DNA of 64,000 nt, taken from assembly GCA_009869945.1 (NCBI GenBank), contig WIXG01000315.1, forward strand, positions 1 to 64,000. Direction: 5' to 3'. Below, piece by piece: positions 22,701 through 35,200 of the stretch. Every line of letters begins with the position of its first letter. Position 1 is the stretch's first letter. Both the position numbers and the translations under genes were made by a program. The notes beneath the pieces are model-generated. The model worked only from the letters and a program-made list of their open reading frames with translations, did no database searches and was not told the DNA's origin. Source of the stretch: Mesaphorura yosii. Its lineage: Eukaryota; Arthropoda; Collembola; Poduromorpha; Tullbergiidae.

Positions 22701-25700
22701 TTTGCTGATGGATGGAAAATCGCAAATGTTCTTCTTGATAAGTATATCTTATCAGCTGGAGTATGTACCAGTTAATTCTGGAGAATAAATTCGTAATTCT
22801 TCGTACTGTACCTGGTTGCTGACTAATGTTGCTATCGTTGAATGAATTATTGGGGCTCGCACTTCACAGAATACAGAGGCTGGACGTGTTCACTTGATTC
22901 CAGAAAATAGTGAAACCCAACGAAAAAGCAACTGTGTAGCGCAGGTTCAGGCTTCTCAGGCTTGACGCACTAAACTGTTCTGAATTTTGTGAGTCAATTC
23001 ACAAACACAACAAAAAGACAAAGTCGCAAAGGTACGAATAATGACAATTTTCAGTGTTCATCCAAACAGGAAGACTGCTGATATGTGATGGCAGCGAAGA
23101 CCAGTCTCACTTTGGACGTGACTTTATACTGTGTCTTGTCCTGAGTTGTGGCTTGTGACGCACCTTCTCTTGTGTACACACAAGATAGTCTTGTATGAGG
23201 TGCCCTGTCAATGCAAACAGACGTGGCCCATTGCGTATGAAATCATCATTATTAAAATATGCAAATTAAGTATTCATTCAAGTAACACGCCTATGTTTGC
23301 TGTAAGAAATGCTGAACTGCTAGCACATACTCGTGCCGTGCCTTTTCCGCTTATTTGTCAACACTCAGGGAAAAACAGTATTGATTCAGGATAAACTCAA
23401 AAATATGTATAATTATAAATTACTTTATAATATCGAAATATTGACGACTGACATCGTGAACTGAGTAGCGTTTGACTGTGATAGAAATAGAAATAAGAAT
23501 GAGACACGGTTGAAAGACCTGAGCATCATAAAATCTGTTGCTTGCTAATTTGCACCGCGCGCAGGAAACGAATGCAATAAAAGTCTTAAATCAATCCAAC
23601 AACGCACGATTTCGTACACACGATACACGAACTCTTCTCCGAAGTTTATAGTCTGCTTCATGTAAATAATAAAACAGAAATAAACTCGTAGATTTGATAA
23701 ACTCGCTTCGCTACTCACCGCCTACCTCCACGCACTGCTCCTGAATTCTGATGCGATGCGATGATGCACGCGTCTTGGCTCAATTCAACTGAACGTTGGC
23801 TGACTCAGGAATGCATCGTGTTAAAAATTTTCGTACTCATTCATTCTCCGGTCAAGAATAACAGAATCTTTTGTGCGATGATTATTGCTGGCTGTTCGCG
23901 TGCATTGTTATGAATTACACCCTGCACCCACAACAAACGGCCAAGATCAACAATGATAATCAAAACAGTTATCAACTTATCAGCATTCCATTTTACGCTA
24001 AGATAAACTCGTATAAAGCCAACTCTACTACTCTGACTACTCTGAGCTTGAAATTTACGTAAAGAAAGACTCAATGAAATTATTTTTATGCAGCTTGAGT
24101 AACTTACCGGTTTTTGGCTCCGTTGAATGGTTTGCTTATTTACTCACTCGGCTTCTCGTTGTGTTTACTTGCCACGATCTTCAAGACGTTCAGAGACTCT
24201 TCATCTTCACGAGGCAAAAGTTGAGACTCGAGTCAAGACAAAGGAGCAAACGTGAAAAATTAGGGTTAAGAAGGTTACAGGAATGTACCATGTACCATAC
24301 CACGAAAGTATAAGATCAGAACAACTTACCAACAATCTAAAGTTACGCTTTGGAATAATAATTAGCTAATTCCCCCTCCACTTCACATAACTTACATTAC
24401 AGATGTAAAAATTCTTGCAAACAATTACTTGTATTGTTGTACAACATTCGACGACGACGGAGTCCAAGCAGATACTACTACGAAATACGAGATGCGAGGG
24501 AGAACAAACGATTGTCTCGCTGTAGTCTCGTTTCACGTAACTCCTAAAAAATTGTTCACTCGCGTTGAAATTCTTCCCCTTCCTCGGGTTCTCAAGGGTC
24601 TTTAGTCTTATCACACAACTTAGTGCTCTTCTTAATGGAACTATTTATCACTTCTTTGACATGACTAACCTATGGTCCAGTCCTTCACGTTAGAGGGTCC
24701 GGTCCACTCATAAAAATACAACTGTCCTTGGAACCTGGAGGAATGATTCAGTGGTCTGAGTAAGTAGGTAGTACTTAAGATCCAGAGCTTGAATTCGAAT
24801 TGCAAAATCCACCCACTGCTGGCAGATTACGTATTGCTTGCTACCTATGGAAAGGAAGAGATGACTAATCACGAATGCATTAAGATGCCACAATGCGATC
24901 TTAATCTTGGCTTGCGCTACTCGTTTAATTTTTTGCGATTTTGAAGTCAGCCAGTCTCGAAAGGTACAACACAACAACACAATGCGAGATGAGGAGGAAA
25001 TGAACGCAGATGAGATGAATAAGACAAAACGCGTTTACCGGAATGATTGGAGATGAAGTTGAGACTTGCTGACTGCTGACAAAGCTGAGAGATGATAACT
25101 GAACGAGCGGACGACCAAATAATACCGAAGTAAAGCCACAGCAGCTCAAACGGAAGGTTTACAGCGCATCAGCTGAACACGTTCTCGTGAATCTCGGCAG
25201 TGCAATCTTTGTATTTTTATGAGACATGACTTGAAGTGAAGTTATTATCGCATTACCGTGAGTCATGATTAATAATAATAGTGCTCATCAAAATTTACAT
25301 ATTTATTATCATTGCTATCGCTATTTACCCATCTCACTGCGCCGGTCCGCATCCGCGCCGAACTGAGCGCAGGTACACGTCAGCCACGGTCTCAATGCAT
25401 GTGGTCGGTCTCGGGAAGCTCCAGGGCATATAAACAGAGATTAATGCAAATGCAGAACCATGAGACAGACATGAGAATTGGACAATGAAGCAAAATAATA
25501 AATTAAAGGATTTCACGGATTCACAATTCACGTCTTACTTTGATTTGTACGCGCAACGTCGTACAAAAGCATTTCACCGCTTCTGTCACTGTGGCTGCAT
25601 CGGTTAAATTCTTCCTGCGCTGTGGCTCATAAGTCCATGATTTAAAAGCAAGCATCTTTACGAGCGTCGGTGTTCAAGTGAATTACAAACACTCACATTC

Positions 25701-26336
25701 ACGCAGGTGCTTTAAACTTACTCCGCTGCTACTCCACCGGTGAAGATGATGCTTGAGAAATAAAGAAATGCATACTGTCTACTTTGGACTTTGAAACCTT
25801 TCGCCACGTTAAGATTGCTACCACCGCTAAATGTCCATATTTGGTTCTATTTTGCCAGCAATCAGCAATGTTATGTAATAATGTCGTGGATTGATCACAG
25901 ACTTTCGTCTACTACACGATTAAATGAGTAAAATGAGTCATCAATGTTTACGTTGCCAATTATGGTTCGCTAGGACGTAGTCCGCCCGAAGGTCAACGTT
26001 GTGCAGTCTTTGAGCTGGACGCTTTGGTTATGATCTTGAGTTGAGACAAGCAGAAGCCGCATACGTACTATATAAAATTTCTGTTGAGAAATGAGTCACC
26101 AAATTCAATTCCTCATCTGTACTATGTTCTATGTACTGGTTGCTAAAGTTATTTCCTTGCATGTTTCCAGCTTACATGGAGCATGATACAATCATCTAAC
26201 ACAGTCAAATCTGAGGAGACTGAGGACATGATTTCTACTTTTGTGGATAAATGAAACTGAACAGATTGGACACCCAGAGCGAATCAACCCAGCTGAAACC
26301 AATGCCTTAAAATTCACATCTCTAAAATTAAGAGCC
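22701..26336. other. 5' flank of the shootin-like gene, possible alternative leader exons
   Basis: No coding gene recognised. On the minus strand several canonical donors stand without long open frames: near 22811 (ACCAG|GTACAG), 23716 (GCG|GTGAGT), 24108 (ACCG|GTAAGT), 24330 (TTG|GTAAGT), 25037 (CCG|GTAAAC) and 25727 (GGA|GTAAGT). These could be alternative untranslated first exons joined to the acceptor at about 22706. Short open frames (24074-24313, 24366-24614, 24925-25149) have no recognisable domain. Confidence 0.35.
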
Positions 26337-27037
26337 ATGGCTGAAAAGCCGGCGCTGGCCAAGCCCACACTTCCATTTGGGTTCGGATTTGGGTGGCATC
26401 GATCGTTCGAATGCTTTCCTGAATTTGACGTACATTGAAGCTGTTAACAAACGCGTTAACCAAGATTTTGGCTGGTATGAGAACTTTCAAATTAACCCTT
26501 CACGAAAAAGACGCGTAAGACAAACTTCATTGAAAGCACAGCTGCCACGAAGGCAAAATTAATTCCGATTGATATTTTTCAGTACATTTTGTTACTCCCA
26601 AAATTACTGAACGACCACCATGCATTTAAGCCAAAGATGTTCCTGGTTACGACAAGACCATTCAATCATGCTATCCACCGTTGAAGGAATACTCAACTCC
26701 TCGGATTGAAGCACACCGGTAAGAAAATCACCGATCCTTCTACAGATACGGTAGGAATTCTTATCAGGTGAGTTCATTTTATGCATTTGCGATTTGGCGC
26801 AGTTATGGATGGTTTCCTGCCGGTTCGGGATATTTTGACACTGAGAATTATGATGAACGTTTTAAATTCTCTCATCGAACTGCCGAATTCATTCACACCG
26901 CGGCACTGGTAATGAGCCCTTTCTGACTCTGCCTGTGAACTGCATATTTACTGCTAATTTTTTGGCTATCTTACTTGTTATTTCAACAGTTAAAAGAGTA
27001 TGACCGCCTCATGAAGGCTACCGGACATCGGAGATGA
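26337..27037 (+). pseudogene. CFAP144: CFAP144/FAM183-like ciliary microtubule inner protein gene, frame broken
   Basis: Four exons with good splice sites: 26337-26514 (donor CGC|GTAAGA), 26583-26718 (donor CG|GTAAGA), 26803-26908, 26990-27037 (TGA). Recognition rests on the order of elements known from FAM183A: an N-terminal helix, then YENFQINPSRKRR (compare YTQYHVNPLRK), TPKITERP (compare TVTEKPM), LKEYSTPRIEAHRYGW (compare RKKYPEAQTENQEVGW), then an ER/FKFSHR stretch. Family role: ciliary or sperm axonemal doublet protein. Exons 2-4 join in phase. However, a one-base frame change is needed inside exon 1 near 26377, exon 1 and exon 2 do not join in phase, and exon 2 has an in-frame TAA at about 26627. 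Either the gene is a recent pseudogene or the assembly has errors here; the preserved splice sites and readable protein allow both. Confidence 0.55.
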
Positions 27038-27130
27038 CGTATTGGAATTTGGCAATCGTCGAGGATATGCTGTGGTGTCCAAGATTCTGGCTTTGATTGC
27101 ATTCTACCCTAACTTTCTTAAATGAATGGA

Positions 27131-27136
27131 AATAAA
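27131..27136 (+). terminator. Poly(A) signal of the CFAP144-like gene
   Basis: AATAAA, 93 nt after the TGA at 27035-27037. Confidence 0.5.
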
Positions 27137-27391
27137 TTGACTCTTAACAATTAGATAATTCACTGTATTTGACTTCTGATGTAACCGATACATTTTACAT
27201 GACTTTCCTACATTACAACTTATCGATCTATTACATAGTAAAGAATCTGATGCTGAATTTTAGGTTAACAAGTCTGATTTCTATCATTTGTGTTGGCAGT
27301 AAACTTGCGTTGCTGAATTAGTGAGTGAAGGTTGAAGTCCAATCGTGCTGATGCTCACGAAATCACTTGTGATCCATATTTACAGTGTTGG

Positions 27392-27397
27392 TTTATT
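27392..27397 (-). terminator. Poly(A) signal of cytochrome c1 gene
   Basis: Minus-strand AATAAA, 48 nt downstream of the stop codon; the neighbour on the plus strand converges on it. Confidence 0.55.
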
Positions 27398-27445
27398 GCA
27401 ACAGCAACTACATTCTTCGTAACATGGCTTAGTAAATTTCAAAAA

Positions 27446-28724
27446 TTAAGGTTTCTTCTGCCCACGAGGTCTGTATTCTATTTTCCTTGTCTTCATTGAA
27501 CTCCAAGTGTGACGCTTCCAGTACCAGGTGACTCCAATCAGCAGCGAAAAGATCATGATGGCCTAAACATCAAGTCTCAATTTAGAGGTCAAATGGACAC
27601 GACCTGACAGTGCTCTTTCATTTGTTTTAATACCTTCAATGCCATTTCCTTTCGTGTATCATGCTCAGGTTCTGCTGACCATTTTAGGAAGGTGCAAACA
27701 TCTTTGGCCAGTTGACTTGCCGTGGGAGTGGTTCCGTCCGCATACTCGATCGTCTAAAATCCAATTATGAGTTGAGTTTAATAAACTTGGCCAGCCTGAG
27801 CTAGTCGGCTTTGACATATGGACATCTTACTTCATTAAACAAGCTTTGAGCCATTGAAATTGCTCCTCCAGGGAAATAAGGATTATAGTACTGTCCTTCC
27901 CTCAAAACTACTCCTGCTGGAGCGTCCATGTAGCCAGTTAGCAAGTGAAACACGTAGGATTCACCACCGTGACGAGCCAATGTAATTAAGCTAAGATCAG
28001 GTGGAAAGGCTCCATTGTTTGCGGCACGAGCTGCTTCTTCGTTTGCATATGGATCAGGAAACGAATCTGATAGCTTGCCAGGGCGTTGGAACATCTCACC
28101 AGCTTCGTTAGGCCCATCAGTGACCTAAGATAAATCAATACAGAGGCGTAAATAAATTCGTAAACGCAAAACGCTGCTTTTAATTAATCTATCAGATTCT
28201 CTTCAGAATTCTACTTACCTGTACTTCTTCAGCTTCCCGTTTGGCCTCTGCTTCAGTGAAGCAAACTCCGACTAGCTTACGATAAGCCATGAACCTCATT
28301 GAGTGGCAGGCGGCACAGACTTGCTTGTAAACTTCGTAACCTCTTCTAATCGATGCATGATCCAAGGAGTCCAAATAGCCTTTGTGGCTCCAAGGCAAGT
28401 GACACGGATGCAGTTGAGGGTCATTAGCCGATACGGACGATTCTAGTGCGACTAGTATGACTGTGCCCGTTCCAATGCCAATCCCCAAAGTGGTGTACAA
28501 CAGCTTGTGGGAGGGTTTCGCGCCTGACACTGTCGAAAGGTTGACCTGAAACGATTAAGGCAAGTTCAAAGTTAGTTTAATAACAGGCACGACCATTAGA
28601 GGGTGAACTCATTGTATCAATTGCAATAACATTAGTTAGGAATTCGTACCTTAGCTAAACTGAGTTTGTTCTTCAGCTGGAGCGCCCGCATCGAAGAAGA
28701 AACCCGCCCGAGTACACCAGCCAT
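27446..28724 (-). CDS. CYC1: Cytochrome c1, heme protein of respiratory complex III
   Basis: Five exons, all in phase: 28724-28650, 28545-28219, 28124-27831, 27753-27634, 27562-27446; 310 aa, close to the roughly 310-325 aa of animal cytochrome c1. Residues 1-25 are basic and Ser-rich like a mitochondrial presequence. A hydrophobic bipartite sorting segment follows at about 40-60 ([16 protein letters not shown]). The heme c site is CAACH at 102-106, and Met225 in GGAISMAQ is the likely axial ligand. [15 protein letters not shown] is a family signature. Residues 273-290 ([17 protein letters not shown]) are the single C-terminal anchor, followed by a basic matrix tail. It carries electrons from the Rieske protein to cytochrome c at the inner membrane. 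No abnormal residues were seen. Confidence 0.98.
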
Positions 28725-31700
28725 TATTTACACGTTAACCTAAACAACCAAAACAATTAACCACTACTAATTATTAACCAAGATTGGTATGACCACAGTT
28801 ACTACTAAAACTCGGTCACAGGACCATACAGGAATTTATTGATATTTCGAACCGTTGTACCGACAGCACAAACTCCCTGAATCACATGCTCTTCCCACTT
28901 TCGCACACAGAGTACGCGAGATTGCAAGGGCAGAGTCTGCGCTCCGCCGCTTGCGAATTGCAGTGCTATGCAGGTTATGCAATCCTCTTAGCTCCTATCT
29001 AATGCTATGCTAGCGCTACAATACGGACAACACGAGATAGCTTTGAGATCCTAGCGTACATGATTCTAAAGGCTAAGCCAGGAATCTAGAATCAAAATAC
29101 TGCGTTGCGTGCCCATATTCTACCCGTTGACATGTCGAGCTAAGTTTGCGCTACTGCATTCAATTGTCACCTACAAGAGGGGTTCTGTTGGAATTTTCTT
29201 CTGCCGGCATCCGACATCTGATATTGCATTCCTATAATTAACAGTTAATTTATGCTGCAGTTCTATCCTAACTTATGTGTGAACACGCAACGTTCTCTGT
29301 CACTTTGTTACAGCAGAGATGACGGAGTCCAGATGCAGCTCCAAAGAAATGTTTCGCCTGGAACTTCTTAACAATTGGAAACATTTTGTTCTGTTTTACT
29401 TTGTACTTTTCGTTTTACTCGTTGACTTATTTTCAGTTCTCGCTGTTTTTCAAGTCCATTGCATTTGGCTGGCAGGAAGAACTTGAACACCGCGAATGTG
29501 AGGAATCATTGCATATAATCGTTTCCAGTGCTTCCCATTCTCATTGTTTCACATTTAAATTTTCAAAACTAAAATCTCCAGAATTAACTAATAAAAGGCT
29601 TCGTTCTTCGGACACCTGATAGACCTGCCTCTCCAATTCCTTTCTGAGGTCGCTAACCAATGTGGGTATATTGTAGTACCGAACCGTGGTCTATTATTAT
29701 GCATTTACGGCTTGGGGTTTGGTGACAGGTTGTCGTCAAATGTTTTTGTCTCAGCACCACGAGTGAGAAACAATGTTTTATGCAAATCGTCTCAAACTCA
29801 AACTCCTTGCTCCATCCACGCCAGACATCACGCACAAGTGTTGGCTGTAAATTAGAATTCCCGATTTCGAACCACTTTTAGTTCCCTGATTTGCAATGAT
29901 GAGCAATGACTGCAATGAGTCATTGAAATGCAAATTAGTATAAGACACAAAACTGCTTTCAAGTGCATTATTGGATTTTTGATTGATTGCTGCTTCACTT
30001 CAGTTAATCACGCCAAACGCCGTTTTCATTTTCAGCTTAGGAGGCACTTAGCAGGTGAGTCATTGCTAATTGGAAATTGTCAAATTCTGACAGACGAGAA
30101 GCGGCTTGAGGTTGGAGGCAGACTGTCTCGCAAGCATTGGTATCGATGGCGGTGTTTAGAAGATGAGAGGAAATGCGGACTTGGGCTTTGAGCTGCCGCA
30201 ATCCGTTTCCGAGAGAAAGCAAGCCATGTGTCATTGTCACTCTTAAAACGGTATAACACACTGCAGCCACTTTTACTCCAGAATTTACATGTAGCATTGA
30301 AGAATGCGAACACAGTTTTAAAATTACTTTAGTACATACTTACAGCAGTGCGGGCTGCTGTTCAAATTCAACTTTTCTGCTTGAAGCCTTGTTCACGGTG
30401 CGTTCGAGTTCGGTCTGCGTTGTTATGCACAAGTGCGTGCAGCCAGAAGGAGATTTACACAAGTCTGATTTTTGGTGACATTCACTGCTTCGCATCGGCT
30501 TGTTCGCTCTTTACCTTCTGGGACACTTTCTCTTCCGGGCCTGCCATTGCCGGTTTACGTATTCTCTGTGCCTGTCGCAACTTTCTTTTTCTTGGATTTT
30601 CACGTGGTGATTTACAACCGCAAAACTTCTCACCTCAATTCAGCTTAATTTAATTCCTCCAAATAAACACGCCCGAAACCAGCACGGTTCTTTCAAATAA
30701 TCTCGCAGTAAACAGCTAATTACAAATGCCATCTCCCAAGTAAGTCACCGACTTAACACACGAATGAATGGGTTTAGCACCTGCATTGGCTTGACTTCGG
30801 ATTTCAGTGATTCAAATGCTCTTGTACCACTAGGAAAACTTTGAGTCATTATCTTATAGTGCATATGCACAATTACAACACGGCACATGAAATAAATTAT
30901 ATCAATGACTGCTGTCTGCTAGGTACGATTAAGATAAATATCTTTGCCCGCATTCCACGTGCAGCAAGCTTTAAAATACATCCATCGTTGAATGACATTA
31001 TACAAATTATACAAATATAAATTGGCAAAACGTGTAATTAAGATACACAGGTTGACACCGCAAGACGGTTTCAAAAATCTATCCTTTACCAATGGATACA
31101 CAGAAGATGGAACAACAATTCTTGAAGCTTGGAGGCTTGGAGGCCTTCGTTGGGGTGAGTTCGCGTATTGTTACCCAAGGTATAGTTGGTTTTAGTACTA
31201 GCTTTCTCCATACTTGGCTTGGCTGTTGCTTTCTCTTTAACTCACTTCTTGTTGGATCCTGAAGTAGCATCAGACGGAGAGACAGTCGATGCTTGTCTGG
31301 GTCTTTGACTACAACATCTTTTCTCCACTTCCACCAAGCTTTTGCTTGGGCCAATTTTTGTACGCGTTCAGGGTGTGTTTTGAACAAAAGTTTTATGCTC
31401 CCTTCGTCTCGCAACAGTAAAGAAAGTTCCACTCACTCGACTCAGTCTTGGTTCCAGAGTCATTTCTCCTCCTGCGTTGAGCTCGACTTCAACAGTCCGA
31501 GTAGTGTGAGTCGTGAGCGCATTCGTGAAAATTTGGCATGAAAAACTTGCACGGTGAGGGTAATCTGAGACGAGTATCAAGACGTAATTTCTTAAGCTGT
31601 CGCTCTAACTGCAACTCATTCAGTAAAGAATAAGCATTGAAATTGTGCTATGAGCGAAATGCAATCCAAAGACAGACAAGTGGGAAAGAAAAAGTATACT

Positions 31701-32088
31701 TTTTAATTTGACGCGGAAATATTATGTCATATCAATCTACATCAAATGCGTCTCGCCGTTTCAGCTTAAGCAGTGCGCTGGTTTCAGTTTCCAAAGTCAA
31801 GGTGCAATGAACGAAGAATTGCGACGCTCCACACGGTTCTCGAGATCATCTCTCCATTTTTCATATTGGAAAGCAGCAGAATAAGAACTGAAGTGGGTTA
31901 AAATTACAGAATTTAGTGACAAGTTGGCGGTATTTTTTGTACAACTGCAAGTTTTAATGCAACCTGCTGCAGAAGAAGCGAACAATAGAAGAATTATGGC
32001 TATATTTTGCGTGTAAGGTCGTACAATGTGAATTTTCCTAGAACAAAAATCGAAACTTGCTGACACTTGGCTGGAAATTGCCAATTTC
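28725..32088. other. Intergenic region between CYC1 and the Ig cell-surface gene
   Basis: Contains the CYC1 5' flank and the upstream flank of the DIP-like gene. Apart from the coding-looking minus-strand stretch at 31.2-31.6 kb (separate entry), I see only short chance frames and no repeats or RNA genes. Confidence 0.5.
31190..31586 (-). other. Coding-looking minus-strand stretch in two overlapping frames, family unknown
   Basis: From about 31586 down to 31440 one frame gives a beta-sandwich-like peptide (including YPHRASFSCQIFTN and TRTVEVELNAGGEM). From about 31432 to 31240 a second frame gives a helical Trp/Lys-rich peptide (including SIKLLFKTHPERVQKLAQ and KAWWKWRKDVVV). A donor-like GA|GTGAGT follows the first part and AA|GTGAGT follows the second, but the gap is too short for a normal intron, so the two would need a frame change. 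I do not recognise the family. It may be a decayed exon of a lost gene, or coincidence. Confidence 0.2.
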
Positions 32089-32235
32089 ATGAATTTTTTT
32101 TTACTTCAACTGGGCTGGCCTTTCGTACACGTGAAACGTTCTCGCCAGTTTTGTGCGGTGACCAAGTTAGAATCTTATAATATTTACTTGCAGCCCAGAT
32201 TCAAGTTTAATTGTTTTACTAGTGGACAGTGCATA

Positions 32236-35200
32236 ATGTCTTCTTCAAAAACAAGTCTTCGACCTGAGTCCCACTTTCGTCCAGCCAATTTTAATTCCAT
32301 AGCTAAACAACCTCATCACACAGTTTGGCTCACGCTGGGGTTGTATTTGTGTCTATTTATCTGCTTTCACACGGCCTACGGTAAGTTATTTAAACAGGCG
32401 CAAAGATCTTAATTTAGTATTTGTCGTGGTCTAGCCTTTTGTCCACTTTTGTTTGCTCGGTTACAACCCTTTTGCCCCACCATAAATAATAATCATGCAC
32501 GGTAGTTCAGAAGCTAGGAAATCCAAATAACATCGACCCCTGCAATTTGTCATACATATTTAGACTGAAACCCCGCCTGTGCTCATGAAGCACACAAGTA
32601 TGAGCGGCAGGGTGCAAATTATGAGCGATTATACTGTTTGGTGAAACCAGTCGCAGTCACGTCACAAAGTCGTAATGTTGACACTAGTGTACAAATATTA
32701 CACACATCAGAGTGTAATTGCTTCTGTACCATACTGATAGACAAAATTGCTCTCGGCCAAGCAAAGTAAGCTCGTCTCAAATTCAATAATTGATAAGCGT
32801 TGCTGGAAAAATGCAAGCGTTACCAATTCTGAGCTCCCGCGCGTTGTTTGGTTTCTCTGTTCTGCCCTGTGCGTATTTGTTTTACTTAATTTCGTTCCAT
32901 TTCGAGTGCAGCTGTGTGTTGAACCGAAGAACGCGTACATTATTGTGATGACAGGGTGTGAAGTGAGAAATACAGTCGCAAAGTTGTCATTGTCACTTTT
33001 CCCCGTCATCGTTCTGATTTTATCAAACTTATGGACTCGCTTGATGAAAATGTGCGTTGTTACTTCTGCTGGAGGGGAGAAGAAAGTGAGGAAGGGAGAA
33101 AGCTGCGCTGTGGCAACATTTTTCACAGCAAGGACGGTACGGGACTTTCCTCACACCTTCTTCGTAATAACACCATTATTAGGTTATTGTCTCAAAAGAT
33201 TTCTCGAGACTGATAGACACGCCATGCCGGCCGTGTCCGCGGCTGCACGCAACTCGCGCGGCACGAAATGAAAAGAAAGGGGTTAAGCTAATAATTCAAG
33301 TTACCCCAGACTGCAAACTGCATTGTACGACCGGAATCGAAACATTTGGTGGAGTTTAGTTTCACTTTCAATTATTGTCACCATTTTTCTTACTCGGTCC
33401 CTTTTCTGGAGTTTGTGTGGGGAAGAAAGAAACAGAAAATGTAATTACCAGAAAGCACTTTTCCGAATATCATCCAAGACATATGTTTCCTGCTCTGTTC
33501 TTCGTTCTGCTCTGCCCAGCATTTGCATGGCATTGCTACTGGCACTGCATTGCAACCATTGCAGCCAGCCCAAGATTAGAATCTTGATCTTGTTCCTTTC
33601 TGTGCCATTGTTCGTTAGATTTACTGCCAGGAATGACAGCACGGGTTAAAGGTCTCGCATTTTCCACATGCGAGTGAGCCTGCCTGTGTAGTGAACGTGC
33701 TCTCGGCGTTGGCAGTGGAAGTGAGTCATGAATGTGAATGTGATGCGATGTTTGCTCAAGGAACAATTGCATGGTGCATGAAACGGGAGCAGAAATGTCA
33801 CGGTCCACCGCATCTTGCAGACGCACGAGACATGACGACGCATAGGTCAAATTATGATATCAAATTCAACACGGGCAACGTCGCCGGTTTACAGTTTAGG
33901 GTTTACGAGTTCGTAGGTTAGACCAACGCACTGTGTCCTGCTGTGCCGTGCATGGCAAATATTTTGAATATGGATGAGTCCCTGGTGTCCGGCAGGTCAT
34001 AATCCACGCACCACGCTGACTTTTGCACGGCGCAGCAGAATTCGGGGTACGACTCACGAGTTACGAGCCGTAGTAATAAATGGTTGGCCACTTACCGGCC
34101 AGCCGTGAAAACTTTGACCATTTCATCGCCATCGTGCTTGTGCTTAAATAGGGTGCGAATGCAATGCGAAGATCAGCAGAGAATGGCAAAAGCAAGAGTT
34201 GGTGTAACAGATGAGGTGGATGTTGACATATTGAATTTTATGTCATGAACCTGGATAACGGGAATATTAAGCAAACTTTCACCGCGTTCCCGTCCGAAGT
34301 GTGCGGTGCGTGGTGTGGACTGTGGAATGGACATTAGAATTCACTTTATTATGTGAATATTAATTGAATTATGCAATTTTGTGAGTCGCGCCGTAGTTTC
34401 ATGGCCATTGCCAATGCCGTTATCATTTCTTTCATAATGGGATGACGTAAACTGTTAACTGTGAGTTAAAAGCCGTTACGTTCAAGTCAAAATATGTCAG
34501 AAGACCGGTTCGTATAGAAGTTTAGATTATTTGATCAGCTCCTACTAATGCGTGGCCGAAAGTAACTTTTTTTGTTAATTCAGAAACCAAGTTCTGGGTT
34601 TTTGCACTAAGAAATCCATCCAAACACAATCGTAGTTATTATTGGTATGGGACGATGACACATGGTTGAAGAAGTTTTCATCGCCTGGGCCCAAGTCTTG
34701 AGTCGGAGCGATGCGATGTGGTGTAAATGCGAGTAAGAAAAGAGGAAAGATCAAAAATGCTTTTAGTGTCTGTTGTAAAGGAATCAAAATACATTACAAG
34801 CACATGCACAGGGAACAGACAAGGCTGGTGGTGGCGATGCCCGTGAACGTGAAGTGAGTATTTTCCGCTTGCTGTCTGTCTGTCAGATTCGGTTTTCATT
34901 TATTTCTCCCGGTTATTATTGGACCATTGATACGTACGTGTGCTTGCCAAGATCTCTCGATTACGTCTATCTGTACTGTGGAGTGCGACGAGGAGGGTAC
35001 GGAGTAAGGCGAGCAGAGAGTGAGCGAGGAGAAAGCAAGTGTTGCTGATTCGGACTGAAAGCTTTGACTCTTCATAAAGTGAAAGATGAGGCATGGGGCC
35101 TACCGAGTGGCTTGGCTTGTGAGGGTATAAGATTTCTTAATACATCATCCGCCAGACCTATTTTTCTTCTCTCTTAGTGCTTGAGCGTTCGCTCTATTCA

